This document shows positions 10,033 to 18,950 of a stretch of 64,000 nucleotides of DNA, piece by piece. This DNA is from Dehalococcoidales bacterium (lineage in GTDB: Bacteria > Chloroflexota > Dehalococcoidia > Dehalococcoidales > UBA5760). How positions within the stretch are numbered: position 1 is the first letter of the stretch; the number at the start of each line of letters is the position of its first letter. The translations under genes were made by a program, and so were the position numbers. The notes beneath the pieces were generated by a model. That model was given only the letters and a program-made list of their open reading frames with translations. It was not told the DNA's origin and ran no database searches. The DNA is taken from the NCBI GenBank assembly GCA_028716225.1, contig JAQUQE010000007.1, positions 1 through 64,000 on the forward strand, read 5' to 3'.

Positions 10033-10466
10033 TGCGTATTGCTATTGGGTGTGACCACAGGGGATTGGATATCAAGCAATTTGTGATCAGCCTGGTTAGT
10101 GACTCGGGGCACAGTGTCGAGGACTTTGGCTGTTATACTACCGATCCGGTGGACTATCCCGATATCGCCAGAAAGGTAGCTCTGGCGGTAGCCGGAGGTG
10201 ATTGCGCTCAGGGTATCCTGATATGTAATACCGGTATCGGCATGAGCATCGCCGCTAATAAGTTTAAGGGTATAAGGGCGGCTCTATGTTGTAGCGTCTT
10301 TGATGCCTGCCGTGCTCGTCAGCATAACGATGCTAATATCCTTTGTCTGAGTGCCGAACGGGATAGAGAGTCAATATCCGAAATAGTTAATACCTATCTT
10401 ACCAGTGAATTTCAAGGTGGCCGGCATCTGCTAAGGGTGAACAAGATAATAGCTATGGAGGGTTGA
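10032..10466 (+). CDS. rpiB: Ribose-5-phosphate isomerase B
   Basis: A 144-residue RpiB/LacAB-family isomerase that interconverts ribose 5-phosphate and ribulose 5-phosphate. GCDHRGLDIK at the N-terminus, the active-site segment GILICNTGIGMSIAANK and NDANILCLSA are typical. The start is GTG, overlapping the stop of the gene before it. Nucleotide-sugar supply fits the purine and histidine genes near by, although those lie on the other strand or further upstream. Confidence 0.95.
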   Translation: MRIAIGCDHRGLDIKQFVISLVSDSGHSVEDFGCYTTDPVDYPDIARKVALAVAGGDCAQGILICNTGIGMSIAANKFKGIRAALCCSVFDACRARQHNDANILCLSAERDRESISEIVNTYLTSEFQGGRHLLRVNKIIAMEG

Positions 10467-10482
10467 CCAGATACGAATTAGC

Positions 10483-10511
10483 TTGACAATGGGCAGGTGC
10501 TATGCTATGTT
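10483..10511 (+). promoter_or_regulatory. Sigma-70-type promoter of the ilv-leu operon
   Basis: TTGACA at 10483-10488 and TATGTT at 10506-10511 are separated by exactly 17 bases. It lies 17 bases after the rpiB stop and about 95 bases before ilvD, and it is the only strong promoter pair seen ahead of the 13-kb operon. Confidence 0.7.
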
Positions 10512-10550
10512 TTTTTAAACGGGGTAAAGCTATTATTTCAGATTATTGGT

Positions 10551-10573
10551 CCGTCCGGATAGGGGCGGTTTTT
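10551..10573 (+). terminator. Intrinsic terminator-like hairpin in the ilvD leader (possible attenuator)
   Basis: CCGTCC (10551-10556) pairs with GGGCGG (10563-10568), one G-U pair included, across a six-base loop, and is followed directly by TTTTT (10569-10573). It stands about 40 bases after the predicted promoter and 33 bases before ilvD, so it would stop transcription before the operon unless it is bypassed. No classical leader peptide with runs of Ile, Val or Leu codons precedes it. Confidence 0.55.
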
Positions 10574-10606
10574 GATTATTAATGGGGGAAGGAGTTAGTC
10601 TGGCTT

Positions 10607-12274
10607 GTGAAGAGTGACGTGGTTAAAAAGGGTGTAGAGAGGGCTCCACACCGGTCTCTATTGTATGCCTTGGGTTGTACGACTGATGATATGGATCGGC
10701 CTTTCGTCGGAATTGTGAATAGCTTTAGTGAGATTGTGCCGGGTCATATACACCTGCGCCAGATTGCTGAAGCGGCTAAATCGGGGGTGTACAGTGCCGG
10801 GGGTGTTCCCTTTGAGATGAATACCATTGCTGTATGTGACGGTATCGCTATGAACCACACCGGTATGAAATATAGTTTGCCCAGCCGGGAGCTGATTGCT
10901 GACTCGGTAGAGACAGTGGCTGAAGCCCATGGTTTCGATGCACTGGTCTTTATTACCAATTGTGACAAGATTGTTCCCGGGATGCTTATGGCGGCGGTCC
11001 GGTTGAACCTGCCGTCCATCTTTGTCAGTGGTGGTCCGATGCTGGCCGGACGCCTCTGTGGGGAGGATGGGGTTAAGCATGTTGATGTTAATTCTATCTT
11101 TGAGGCGGTCGGCAGGGTGGTTAAGGGTGGCATGGGTAAAGAGGAGCTGGAACAGCTTGAGGCGGTTGCTTGCCCCGGCTGCGGTAGTTGTTCCGGTATG
11201 TTTACCGCTAACACGATGAATTGTGCTACCGAGGCTATGGGAATGGGTCTGGTCGGTAATGGCACCATTCCAGCCATTGACGCCAGACGGGTGAGGCTGG
11301 CGAAACAGGCCGGGCGACAGGTCATGCGACTTCTGGCTGAAGATGTTAGGCCGCGCGATATTATCAACAGGGATTCTATTCATAATGCCTTTGCAGTTGA
11401 TATGGCATTAGGCGGCAGTACCAATTCGGTGCTGCACCTCATCGCCGTAGCCCATGAGGCAGGTGTTGATTTCACCCTGCCCATGGTTAACCGGATAAGT
11501 GAGTGTACTCCACATCTGGTAAAGATGAGGCCGGCCGGTGATTTTCACCTGGAGGATTTGGATGCGGCAGGCGGCGTCCCGGCAGTGATGAAAGAGATTA
11601 AAGGGGTGCTGAATCTGGAAGCAAGGACGGTATCGGGTAAATCGGTGGCTGAGATTGTTGCCGACAGCCGCTTTGTGGATAGAAAGGTGGTTCGTTCTGT
11701 AGACAGCGCCCACTCGGCTAGCGGCGGTATTTGTATCCTCTTCGGTAACCTGGCGCCGGAGGGTGCAGTGGTGAAGAGGGGGGCGGTAGCCCCTGAGATG
11801 ATGGTCCATCGTGGTCCGGCCAGGGTGTTTGATTCCGAGGAGGAAGCTACCAAAGCTATTCTGGACGGTAAAATAGAGTCGGGTGATGTGGTGGTCATTC
11901 GCTATGAGGGTCCTAAAGGCGGACCGGGAATGAGAGAGATGCTCACTCCTACCTCCATCCTGAGTGGCATGGGGATGGATAATGAGGTAGCTTTGATAAC
12001 CGACGGGCGTTTTTCTGGAGCGACCCGTGGCGCTGCTATCGGGCATGTCTCTCCCGAGGCGGCCAGTCGGGGGCCTATCGCTGCTCTGAAGGATGGTGAC
12101 ATGATAAGTATCAATATCCCCGACTATAAACTTGAGGTTGAACTTGATGATAGCGAAATATCCCGGCGTTTGGCCGGTCTGGCTGAATTTGAACCCAGGG
12201 TGAAGGCTGGTTATCTCAAGCGGTATGCGGAGAGGGTCTCTTCCGCCAGTAGCGGAGCGGTATTTAGCCAGTAG
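10607..12274 (+). CDS. ilvD: Dihydroxy-acid dehydratase
   Basis: Iron-sulfur dehydratase that makes the 2-oxo acids of valine and isoleucine synthesis from the dihydroxy acids. 555 residues, the usual length. The cluster and metal segments are seen in [32 protein letters not shown] and the C-terminal [14 protein letters not shown]. It starts at GTG 10607 with AAGGAG at 10589-10594. It is the first gene of a unit running with short gaps or overlaps to cimA. Confidence 0.96.
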   Translation: MKSDVVKKGVERAPHRSLLYALGCTTDDMDRPFVGIVNSFSEIVPGHIHLRQIAEAAKSGVYSAGGVPFEMNTIAVCDGIAMNHTGMKYSLPSRELIADSVETVAEAHGFDALVFITNCDKIVPGMLMAAVRLNLPSIFVSGGPMLAGRLCGEDGVKHVDVNSIFEAVGRVVKGGMGKEELEQLEAVACPGCGSCSGMFTANTMNCATEAMGMGLVGNGTIPAIDARRVRLAKQAGRQVMRLLAEDVRPRDIINRDSIHNAFAVDMALGGSTNSVLHLIAVAHEAGVDFTLPMVNRISECTPHLVKMRPAGDFHLEDLDAAGGVPAVMKEIKGVLNLEARTVSGKSVAEIVADSRFVDRKVVRSVDSAHSASGGICILFGNLAPEGAVVKRGAVAPEMMVHRGPARVFDSEEEATKAILDGKIESGDVVVIRYEGPKGGPGMREMLTPTSILSGMGMDNEVALITDGRFSGATRGAAIGHVSPEAASRGPIAALKDGDMISINIPDYKLEVELDDSEISRRLAGLAEFEPRVKAGYLKRYAERVSSASSGAVFSQ

Positions 12275-12279
12275 GAGCG

Positions 12280-13983
12280 ATGATGATGAAAATGACAGGC
12301 GCCCAGATTGTATGTGAGAGTATGTTGAAGGAGGGAGTGGAGGTTATCTTCGGTTTACCGGGGGGAGTTGTGATACCGCTTTATGATACCCTGCCTCAGT
12401 ATCCCCAACTCCACCATGTTCTGGTGCGTCACGAGCAGGGGGCGGCTCATGCCGCTGATGGCTACGCCAGGGCCAGCGGCAAGGTAGGCGTATGTTTTGC
12501 TACCTCCGGTCCGGGGGCCACCAACCTGGTAACCGGCATTGCCAATGCCTATCTGGACTCGGTGCCGATGGTGGCGATAACCGGGCAGGTAGTCCGATCT
12601 TGTATCGGCAGGGATGCTTTCCAGGAAGTGGATACCACCGGTATTACTCTACCTATTACCAAGCATAACTATCTTGCGCTTGATGTCGGTTCACTGGCCA
12701 GAATACTCAAGGAATCCTTTCACCTTGCCCGGACGGGGCGGCCGGGGCCAGTGCTGATTGATATCCCTAAGGATGTATTTACCGACCAGGCGGAATACTG
12801 CTATCCGGATGAGGTGAAATTACCCGGTTATAATCCGACCCTTGAAGGACACCCGGCCCAGATTAAGAAAGCCGCCAAAATTATCAATGAGGCAGAGCGG
12901 CCGCTGGTCATCGCGGGCAGGGGAGTGGTTATCTCGGGTGCTTATGCTGAACTTAAGGATATGGTGGAGACGGCGCAGTTACCGGTGGTTACCACGCTGT
13001 TGGGCATCGGTTGTTTTCCGGAGAGCCATATGCTGAGCTTCGGGATGCTGGGGATGCATGGTATGGCCTATGCTAATATGGCGGTTGACGGGGCGGATGT
13101 GATAGTGGCGGTAGGAATGAGGTTTGATGACAGGGCGACGGCCAGGGTGAGTGCGTTTGCACCGCATGCTAAGGTGGTGCATATCGATATTGATCCTGCT
13201 GAGATTGGCAAGAACGTCCGGGTGGATGTCCCGATAGTAGGTGATGTCCGGCTTGTGCTGAAGGAGTTGAACAAGCTGGTTGACTCTGCGGATCATTCCG
13301 ATTGGATCGATCAGATTGATGAGTGGCGGCGGGAACGTCCGATAGAGATCCCCTGGGGTGGTGGAAGTCTGTTGCCGCAGTATGTAATGAGCAAGATATT
13401 TGAGGTAACCGGTGGTGAGGCGATAGTGGTAACCGGGGTAGGGCAGCATCAGATGTGGGCGGCGCAGCATTATTGTTATGACAGGCCGAACAGTCTGATA
13501 TCGTCTGGTGGATTGGGCACGATGGGGTTTGGGCTACCGGGGGCGATAGGGGCGAAGATAGGCTGTCCGGACAGGACGGTCTGGTGTGTAGATGGTGATG
13601 GTAGTTTTCAGATGACGATACAGGAGCTAGCCACGATGATGCAGGAGGGGTTGGCGGTGAAGATAGCGATAATCAATAATGGTTATCTGGGGATGGTGAG
13701 GCAGTGGCAGCAGCTCTTTTATGACAAGAGGTATGTAGCGACGCCGCTTTCCGGTCCTGATTTTGTCAAGTTGGCGGAGGCGTACGGGATACCGGCGGTG
13801 AGGGTGAAGAGGAGGGAAGAGGTAGTGCCGGCGGTTGAGCAAGCGATGGAGGAAGAGGGGGCGTTTCTGATAGATTTTGTGGTAGAGCCGGAGGAGAATG
13901 TGTATCCGATGGTACCGCCCGGGGCGGCGCTGGCCGAGATTATGGATAGACCGAAGGATAGAGAGGTAGCGGGATGCCGGTGA
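12280..13983 (+). CDS. ilvB: Acetolactate synthase large subunit (complete copy)
   Basis: TPP- and FAD-dependent acetohydroxyacid synthase catalytic subunit, 567 residues. The N-terminal pyrimidine-binding domain has the catalytic glutamate in VRHEQGAAHAADGYA. The central FAD-type domain spans roughly residues 200-350. The C-terminal TPP domain carries GDGSFQMTIQELATMM...IINNGYLGMVRQWQ. It overlaps the short ilvN copy by 10 bases. The last 620 bases of the gene unit (13357-13976) are identical to the second ilvB copy downstream. This copy is the only one in the window with all three domains, so it is presumably the working enzyme. Confidence 0.96.
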   Translation: MMMKMTGAQIVCESMLKEGVEVIFGLPGGVVIPLYDTLPQYPQLHHVLVRHEQGAAHAADGYARASGKVGVCFATSGPGATNLVTGIANAYLDSVPMVAITGQVVRSCIGRDAFQEVDTTGITLPITKHNYLALDVGSLARILKESFHLARTGRPGPVLIDIPKDVFTDQAEYCYPDEVKLPGYNPTLEGHPAQIKKAAKIINEAERPLVIAGRGVVISGAYAELKDMVETAQLPVVTTLLGIGCFPESHMLSFGMLGMHGMAYANMAVDGADVIVAVGMRFDDRATARVSAFAPHAKVVHIDIDPAEIGKNVRVDVPIVGDVRLVLKELNKLVDSADHSDWIDQIDEWRRERPIEIPWGGGSLLPQYVMSKIFEVTGGEAIVVTGVGQHQMWAAQHYCYDRPNSLISSGGLGTMGFGLPGAIGAKIGCPDRTVWCVDGDGSFQMTIQELATMMQEGLAVKIAIINNGYLGMVRQWQQLFYDKRYVATPLSGPDFVKLAEAYGIPAVRVKRREEVVPAVEQAMEEEGAFLIDFVVEPEENVYPMVPPGAALAEIMDRPKDREVAGCR

Positions 13984-14077
13984 CGAAGCATACGCTGGTG
14001 GCTCTGGTGGAGGACAAGCCGGGGGTACTCAACCGGATGGCAAGCGTGTTCCGGAGGCGTGGCTTCAATATCGAGAG
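13357..14077 (+). repeat. Copy 1 of an ilvB-ilvN direct repeat
   Basis: Read side by side, 13357-13976 is identical base for base to 14988-15607 (offset 1631). Similarity then continues with a few changes through the first part of ilvN to about 14077 (15708 in copy 2). Identity stops abruptly at 13357/14988, where copy 2 has lost its central ilvB domain. A further identical patch occurs upstream, around TTTACCGACCAGGCGG in both copies. This fits recent conversion between, or duplication of, the two units. Confidence 0.9.
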
Positions 14078-14249
14078 TATCAATGTCCTTGAGACCATCA
14101 ATACTGAAAGTGATGAGTTGCCCCATCTGTCCCGTGTGGCCATTGTAGTTGGTGGGTCGACTGCCATGCTGGAACAGCTGAGAAAGCATCTGGAAAATAT
14201 CGTGGATGTTGTCAAGGTAACCGATATTACTACCAAGGGCATATATTGA
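13974..14249 (+). CDS. Truncated acetolactate synthase small subunit (ACT domain only)
   Basis: 91 residues, about half the usual IlvN length. The N-terminal ACT domain (THTLVALVEDKPGVLNRM onward) is intact, but the frame stops at TKGIY, where the full-length copy at 15605 continues into its second domain. The ACT half of IlvN is the part that binds valine and the catalytic subunit; the C-terminal half is missing here. It overlaps the complete ilvB. It may still fold and bind, or it may be a decaying duplicate, since the complete small subunit is encoded two genes later. Confidence 0.8.
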   Translation: MPVTKHTLVALVEDKPGVLNRMASVFRRRGFNIESINVLETINTESDELPHLSRVAIVVGGSTAMLEQLRKHLENIVDVVKVTDITTKGIY

Positions 14250-14354
14250 CAGTTCTGTAATTGAAGCGGTTGACTGGTGTAATGATGCACTGGCAATTCG
14301 GGTAAGGCAGTAAATCCTGTATGTCTTGCTTGGGGATAAGCTGGAGAGACAGTA

Positions 14355-15608
14355 ATGAGAATGACTGGTGCCCAGATTATGTGCGAGAGCTTGGTGGAGG
14401 AGGGAGTAGAGGTCATCTTCGGTCTGCCTGGAGTACCACTCATACCGCTGTTGGATTCACTGCCCCGGTATCCCCAGCTCCGTCATGTTCTGGTGCGTCA
14501 CGAACAGGGGGCGGCTCATGCCGCCGATGGTTACGCCAGGGTCAGCGGCAAGGTAGGAGTATGCCTGGCCACTTCCGGTCCGGGGGCTACCAACCTGGTA
14601 ACCGGTATTGCCAATGCCTACCTGGACTCAGTGCCGATTGTGGCGATAACCGGGCAGGTAGCCAGGCCCTTTATCGGTAAGGATTCCTTCCAGGAGACGG
14701 ATATTACCGGTATCGTTTCACCGATTACCAAGGATAGCTTCCTTGTTCTTGATGTGGATTCACTGGCCGGAATTGTCAAGGAGTCTTTTTACATTGCCCG
14801 GACGGGGCAGCCGGGGCCGGTTTTGATTGATATACCGAAGGACGTGTTTACCGACCAGGCGGAATACTGCTATCCGGATGAGGTGAAATTACCCGGTTAT
14901 AATCCGACCCTTGAGGAGCGTCCGGCTCGGGTTAATCAGGCGGCTGAAGTTATTGATGAAGCTGAGCGCTTGTTAGAGGATGCTGGAGGTGGTGGAAGTC
15001 TGTTGCCGCAGTATGTAATGAGCAAGATATTTGAGGTAACCGGTGGTGAGGCGATAGTGGTAACCGGGGTAGGGCAGCATCAGATGTGGGCGGCGCAGCA
15101 TTATTGTTATGACAGGCCGAACAGTCTGATATCGTCTGGTGGATTGGGCACGATGGGGTTTGGGCTACCGGGGGCGATAGGGGCGAAGATAGGCTGTCCG
15201 GACAGGACGGTCTGGTGTGTAGATGGTGATGGTAGTTTTCAGATGACGATACAGGAGCTAGCCACGATGATGCAGGAGGGGTTGGCGGTGAAGATAGCGA
15301 TAATCAATAATGGTTATCTGGGGATGGTGAGGCAGTGGCAGCAGCTCTTTTATGACAAGAGGTATGTAGCGACGCCGCTTTCCGGTCCTGATTTTGTCAA
15401 GTTGGCGGAGGCGTACGGGATACCGGCGGTGAGGGTGAAGAGGAGGGAAGAGGTAGTGCCGGCGGTTGAGCAAGCGATGGAGGAAGAGGGGGCGTTTCTG
15501 ATAGATTTTGTGGTAGAGCCGGAGGAGAATGTGTATCCGATGGTACCGCCCGGGGCGGCGCTGGCCGAGATTATGGATAGACCGAAGGATAGAGAGGTAG
15601 CGGGATGA
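14355..15608 (+). CDS. Acetolactate synthase large subunit copy lacking the central domain
   Basis: 417 residues against 567 in the first copy. The N-terminal domain (with VRHEQGAAHAADGYA) and the C-terminal TPP domain (GDGSFQ...NNGYLG) are kept in one frame. About 146 residues are gone between EAERLLEDAG and GGGSLLPQYVM, that is, the whole FAD-type middle domain. The C-terminal third is identical at DNA level to copy 1. Acetohydroxyacid synthase normally needs the middle domain, so this copy is probably inactive or altered. Even so the frame is open and it overlaps a complete ilvN. No frameshift or stop is visible. Confidence 0.85.
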   Translation: MRMTGAQIMCESLVEEGVEVIFGLPGVPLIPLLDSLPRYPQLRHVLVRHEQGAAHAADGYARVSGKVGVCLATSGPGATNLVTGIANAYLDSVPIVAITGQVARPFIGKDSFQETDITGIVSPITKDSFLVLDVDSLAGIVKESFYIARTGQPGPVLIDIPKDVFTDQAEYCYPDEVKLPGYNPTLEERPARVNQAAEVIDEAERLLEDAGGGGSLLPQYVMSKIFEVTGGEAIVVTGVGQHQMWAAQHYCYDRPNSLISSGGLGTMGFGLPGAIGAKIGCPDRTVWCVDGDGSFQMTIQELATMMQEGLAVKIAIINNGYLGMVRQWQQLFYDKRYVATPLSGPDFVKLAEAYGIPAVRVKRREEVVPAVEQAMEEEGAFLIDFVVEPEENVYPMVPPGAALAEIMDRPKDREVAG

Positions 15609-15708
15609 TAGTGACGAAGCATACGCTGGTGGCTCTGGTGGAGGACAAGCCGGGGGTACTCAACCGGATGGTAAGCCTTTTCCGGAGGCGTGGCTTCAAT
15701 ATCGAGAG
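14988..15708 (+). repeat. Copy 2 of the ilvB-ilvN direct repeat
   Basis: Second copy of the block at 13357-14077, 1631 bases downstream. Identity is complete over the ilvB part (14988-15607). It is broken at the codons just after the ilvN start and at a few bases within the ACT domain. Confidence 0.9.
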
Positions 15709-16150
15709 CATCGCCGTGGGGAGCAGTGAATTGCCCCATCTATCCCGTATGACTATCGTGGTAGGTGGGCCGGCTGACATTGTGGAACAGGTCAGGAAGC
15801 AGTTGGACAAGGTGGTCGAAGTGGTCAAGGTAACTGATATTACCGACAAGCGTATTCTGGCCCGTGAATTAGCCTTGATTAAGGTAAAGGCTACCACCTC
15901 TACCCGGAGCGAGATTATTGAGATTGTTGATATCTTCAAGGCGAATATTCTGGATGTATCCGCTGATTCGATAGTGATTGAGGTTACCGGGGATGAGGAT
16001 AAGGTTAACTCGTTATTTAATCTGCTTCGTGGTTTTGGCGTTAAAGAGATGAACCGTACAGGGCGTATAGCTACCACCAGGGGGGGGAAGATGCTGCCGG
16101 CGGAGGAAAGAATACCCGGGGCTCAGAAGGAAAAGAGGGGTAAATCTTAG
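15605..16150 (+). CDS. ilvN: Acetolactate synthase small (regulatory) subunit, complete
   Basis: 181 residues: an N-terminal ACT domain (THTLVALVEDKPGVLNRMVSLF) followed by the second IlvN domain (ELALIKVKATTSTRSEIIEIVDIFKANILDVSADS...). The regulatory subunit stimulates the catalytic subunit and gives valine feedback. The start overlaps the shortened ilvB copy as ATGA. The first stretch of the gene is almost identical to the truncated ilvN copy, which lacks everything after residue 91. It would have to work with the complete ilvB three genes upstream. Confidence 0.94.
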   Translation: MIVTKHTLVALVEDKPGVLNRMVSLFRRRGFNIESIAVGSSELPHLSRMTIVVGGPADIVEQVRKQLDKVVEVVKVTDITDKRILARELALIKVKATTSTRSEIIEIVDIFKANILDVSADSIVIEVTGDEDKVNSLFNLLRGFGVKEMNRTGRIATTRGGKMLPAEERIPGAQKEKRGKS

Positions 16151-16235
16151 GGTTTGTCGGTAGCGGTGTGATAGAGTCTATGTTTTGTGGGTAAGCTTAT
16201 ACTGTAGTGGGATACCCTCACAGTCTATCCTGCTT

Positions 16236-16361
16236 CGTGGTAATAGCCGCGGTTTTTAGACAGGTTCATATCCGTCTCGTCGTCTTTTCTTGCCAGATAT
16301 AGGGTAAAAGGGATAGACTTTAATATGTAGTATTGTCATAGTCGTCGCGGCTGCTGTTTTT
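16236..16361 (+). terminator. Two weak terminator-like hairpins between ilvN and ilvC
   Basis: CGTGG (16236-16240) pairs with CCGCG (16247-16251), followed by a T-run at 16253-16257. AGTCG (16340-16344) pairs with CGGCT (16348-16352), followed shortly by TTTTT. Both stems are only 5 bp. The 238-base ilvN-ilvC gap holds no gene. The hairpins may lower read-through or mark an internal start of the ilvC-leu part of the operon. Confidence 0.3.
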
Positions 16362-16388
16362 ATTTAAATAATTTAAGGAGGTAAGGTT

Positions 16389-17384
16389 ATGGCAAAGATA
16401 TACTATGACTGTGATTGTGACCTGAAGTTGCTTGAAGGAAAGGTGATCGGTGTTGTCGGTTTTGGCAGTCAGGGACATGCCCACGCTCAGAACCTCAGGG
16501 ATAGCGGTTGTCAGGTAATCGTGGCTGAAGCGGAGGGGACTCCGGGCTGGAAGGATGCTAAGGATGCTGGCTTTAAGGTCTCGAGCGCTGTCGATGTGGC
16601 CAGGGAGGCCGACATTGTTATGATGCTGGCACCGGATACCGTTCAGCCGGTTATTTATAGGTCGATTGAGAAAGAGCTGGTGCCCGGCAACACCCTGATG
16701 TTTGCGCATGGCTTTAATATTCATTACGGGCAGATTGTCCCTCCGGCGGGGATTGATGTGACCATGATAGCCCCTAAAGGTCCCGGTCATCTGGTCAGGC
16801 AGCTATATACGGATAAGATAGGTATCCCGGCGTTGGTAGCGGTATATCAGGATGCCTCGGGTCAGGCAAGGGATGTCGCCCTGGCTTATGCTAAGGGTAT
16901 CGGTGCCTCCCGGGCTGGCGTCCTCGAAACGACCTTTGCCGAAGAGACCGAGACCGATCTTTTCGGTGAGCAGGCGGTGTTATGCGGCGGCGTTTCCGCT
17001 CTGGTTAAAGCTGGCTTTGAGACACTGGTCGAGGCTGGTTATCAACCGGAGATAGCCTACTTTGAGTGCTTCCATGAGATGAAGTTAATTGTCGACCTTA
17101 TGTATCAGGGCGGCTTGGACTATATGCGCTACTCAATCAGCGATACTGCTGAGTATGGTGACTATACCCGGGGGCCTCGGGTTATCGACGAGTCGACCAA
17201 GGAAGAAATGGAACAAATCCTGGCTGAGATTCAGGATGGCAGCTTCGCCAAGGAGTGGATTTTGGAAAATCAGGCCGGTCGTCCGGTCTTCAATGCCCTG
17301 AGGCGTATGGATGCCGAGCACCTGATTGAAGAGGTAGGGGCAGAGCTGCGTCAGATGATGCCGTGGCTAAAAGGAACCAAGTAA
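16389..17384 (+). CDS. ilvC: Ketol-acid reductoisomerase, class I
   Basis: 331 residues, the short class I form; isomerises and reduces acetolactate or acetohydroxybutyrate with NAD(P)H and Mg2+. The Rossmann motif [15 protein letters not shown], the [12 protein letters not shown] segment and the metal-binding [10 protein letters not shown] and [18 protein letters not shown] segments are present. A strong AAGGAGGT lies 5 bases before the ATG. The cofactor loop reads [12 protein letters not shown]: the Arg and second Ser common in NADPH-type loops (LREGSKSW) are Ala and Gly, and a Glu stands at the loop start. That pattern hints at NADH use (inference). Confidence 0.96.
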   Translation: MAKIYYDCDCDLKLLEGKVIGVVGFGSQGHAHAQNLRDSGCQVIVAEAEGTPGWKDAKDAGFKVSSAVDVAREADIVMMLAPDTVQPVIYRSIEKELVPGNTLMFAHGFNIHYGQIVPPAGIDVTMIAPKGPGHLVRQLYTDKIGIPALVAVYQDASGQARDVALAYAKGIGASRAGVLETTFAEETETDLFGEQAVLCGGVSALVKAGFETLVEAGYQPEIAYFECFHEMKLIVDLMYQGGLDYMRYSISDTAEYGDYTRGPRVIDESTKEEMEQILAEIQDGSFAKEWILENQAGRPVFNALRRMDAEHLIEEVGAELRQMMPWLKGTK

Positions 17385-17417
17385 TCTGGCCTGTTTACTT
17401 GAAGAGGGGATAGAGTA

Positions 17418-18941
17418 ATGATGGATCGAGTTATTATCTTCGATACCACCCTCCGGGACGGAGAGCAGGCGGCGGGGGGGGCGCTTAATATCCATGAAAA
17501 ATTGGAGATAGCCAAGCAGCTGGAGGAGCTGGGAGTGGATGTTATCGAGGCTGGCTTTCCCTCTAGCTCCCCGGGTGACTTTGAGGCGGTAAGCCTGGTT
17601 GCCCGGGAGGTCCGGGCTCCGGTAGTTTGTGGCTTGGCTCGGGCCCACCCCGATGATATTGATAGTGCCTGGGAAGCGCTGAAAAAGGCCGGGCAGCCAA
17701 GAATACATGTGTTCCTGTCGGCTTCGGATATTCACCTTACGTATCAGTTGAAGAAGAGTCGTGAGCAGGTCCTTCAGACTGCCCGTGATATGGTAGCCAG
17801 GGCCAAACGGTATACCGGTGATATCGAGTTTTCCCCGATGGATGCCAGCCGGACTGATCCGGAGTATTTGTATCAGATCGTAGCCGCTGTTATTGATGCC
17901 GGAGCTACTACGGTTAATATTCCGGACACCGTCGGCTATGCCATACCCGGTGAGTTTGGTAGCCTGATCGAGGGGATTTTTGAGAATGTATCCAACATTA
18001 ACCGGGCTGTCATTAGCGTCCACTGTCACAATGACCTGGGCTTGGCGGTAGCAAACAGTCTGGAGGCAGTCAGGATGGGGGCGAGGCAGGTGGAGTGTAC
18101 CGTTAATGGCATCGGGGAGAGGGCAGGTAACGCTTCGCTTGAGGAAGTGGTGATGGCGATTAAGACCCGCCGGGACTTTCTCAAGCTCTCCACCGGTGTT
18201 AATACCGAACAGATCTACCGCTCAAGCCGGCTGGTGAGTGAAATGACCGGTTTTCCGGTACAGCCCAATAAGGCAATCGTCGGTGCCAATGCCTTCCGGC
18301 ATGAGTCGGGCATTCACCAGGACGGCGTCATCAAGATGCCGATAACCTATGAGATAATAGACCCGAGGACGGTTGGTATACCGGCCTCGAGCCTGGTGCT
18401 GGGTAAGCTCAGCGGCCGGCACGCCTTTCGGGAGCGGCTGGCGGAACTGGGTTATAGTTTGTCCGATGATGACCTGAGTCATGCCTTCGGTGTTTTTAAG
18501 GAGCTTGCCGATAAGAAGAAGGAGGTTACCGACCGGGATATCGAGTTTATCATCGCTCAGGAGTTGCGTACTGCATCTGAAGCATACCACCTCGATTGTG
18601 TTCAGGTATCCTGTGGCGATAAAGGTATACCAACTGCATCGGTCAGGCTGATCGGTCCCGATGGACAGGTGCTGGCTGATGCGGCACTGGGGGCTGGTCC
18701 TGTCGATGCAGTGTACAGGGCCATCAACCGGCTGGTGGGCGTGTCTAACCTGCTCACTGAGTTTAGTGTTAAGTCGGTAACCGGTGGTATTGACGCTATC
18801 GGCGAGGTGCTCATCCGGATAGAGAGCGATGGTGTGACCTATACGGGCCGTGGCGGTGATACCGATATTATCGTTGCCAGCGCTAAGGCCTATATGAATG
18901 CCTTAAACAGGTTGCTGGCGGCCAGGAAGGCGACTGAATAG
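17418..18941 (+). CDS. leuA: 2-isopropylmalate synthase
   Basis: 507 residues; condenses 2-oxoisovalerate with acetyl-CoA, the first step to leucine. The DRE-TIM barrel carries [14 protein letters not shown], the metal site [13 protein letters not shown] and the [15 protein letters not shown] segment. A linker then leads to the C-terminal LeuA dimer (leucine-binding) domain, recognisable in [17 protein letters not shown] and [25 protein letters not shown]. It begins at ATG 17418, with an alternative ATG three bases on. The MgtC-like gene follows after 9 bases. Confidence 0.96.
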   Translation: MMDRVIIFDTTLRDGEQAAGGALNIHEKLEIAKQLEELGVDVIEAGFPSSSPGDFEAVSLVAREVRAPVVCGLARAHPDDIDSAWEALKKAGQPRIHVFLSASDIHLTYQLKKSREQVLQTARDMVARAKRYTGDIEFSPMDASRTDPEYLYQIVAAVIDAGATTVNIPDTVGYAIPGEFGSLIEGIFENVSNINRAVISVHCHNDLGLAVANSLEAVRMGARQVECTVNGIGERAGNASLEEVVMAIKTRRDFLKLSTGVNTEQIYRSSRLVSEMTGFPVQPNKAIVGANAFRHESGIHQDGVIKMPITYEIIDPRTVGIPASSLVLGKLSGRHAFRERLAELGYSLSDDDLSHAFGVFKELADKKKEVTDRDIEFIIAQELRTASEAYHLDCVQVSCGDKGIPTASVRLIGPDGQVLADAALGAGPVDAVYRAINRLVGVSNLLTEFSVKSVTGGIDAIGEVLIRIESDGVTYTGRGGDTDIIVASAKAYMNALNRLLAARKATE

Positions 18942-18950
18942 CCCGGTGGG

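Noticed and set aside
10507-10581. Open frame of 24 codons with several Ile and Val codons in the ilvD leader, a possible attenuation peptide
   Set aside because: Its ATG lies within the -10 box of the promoter, so it would not be in the transcript, and it has no ribosome site.
10658-11383. Long open frames on the minus strand opposite ilvD (up to 241 codons)
   Set aside because: They mirror the codons of ilvD, lack ribosome sites and show no domain; similar shadows lie opposite leuB and the other high-GC genes.
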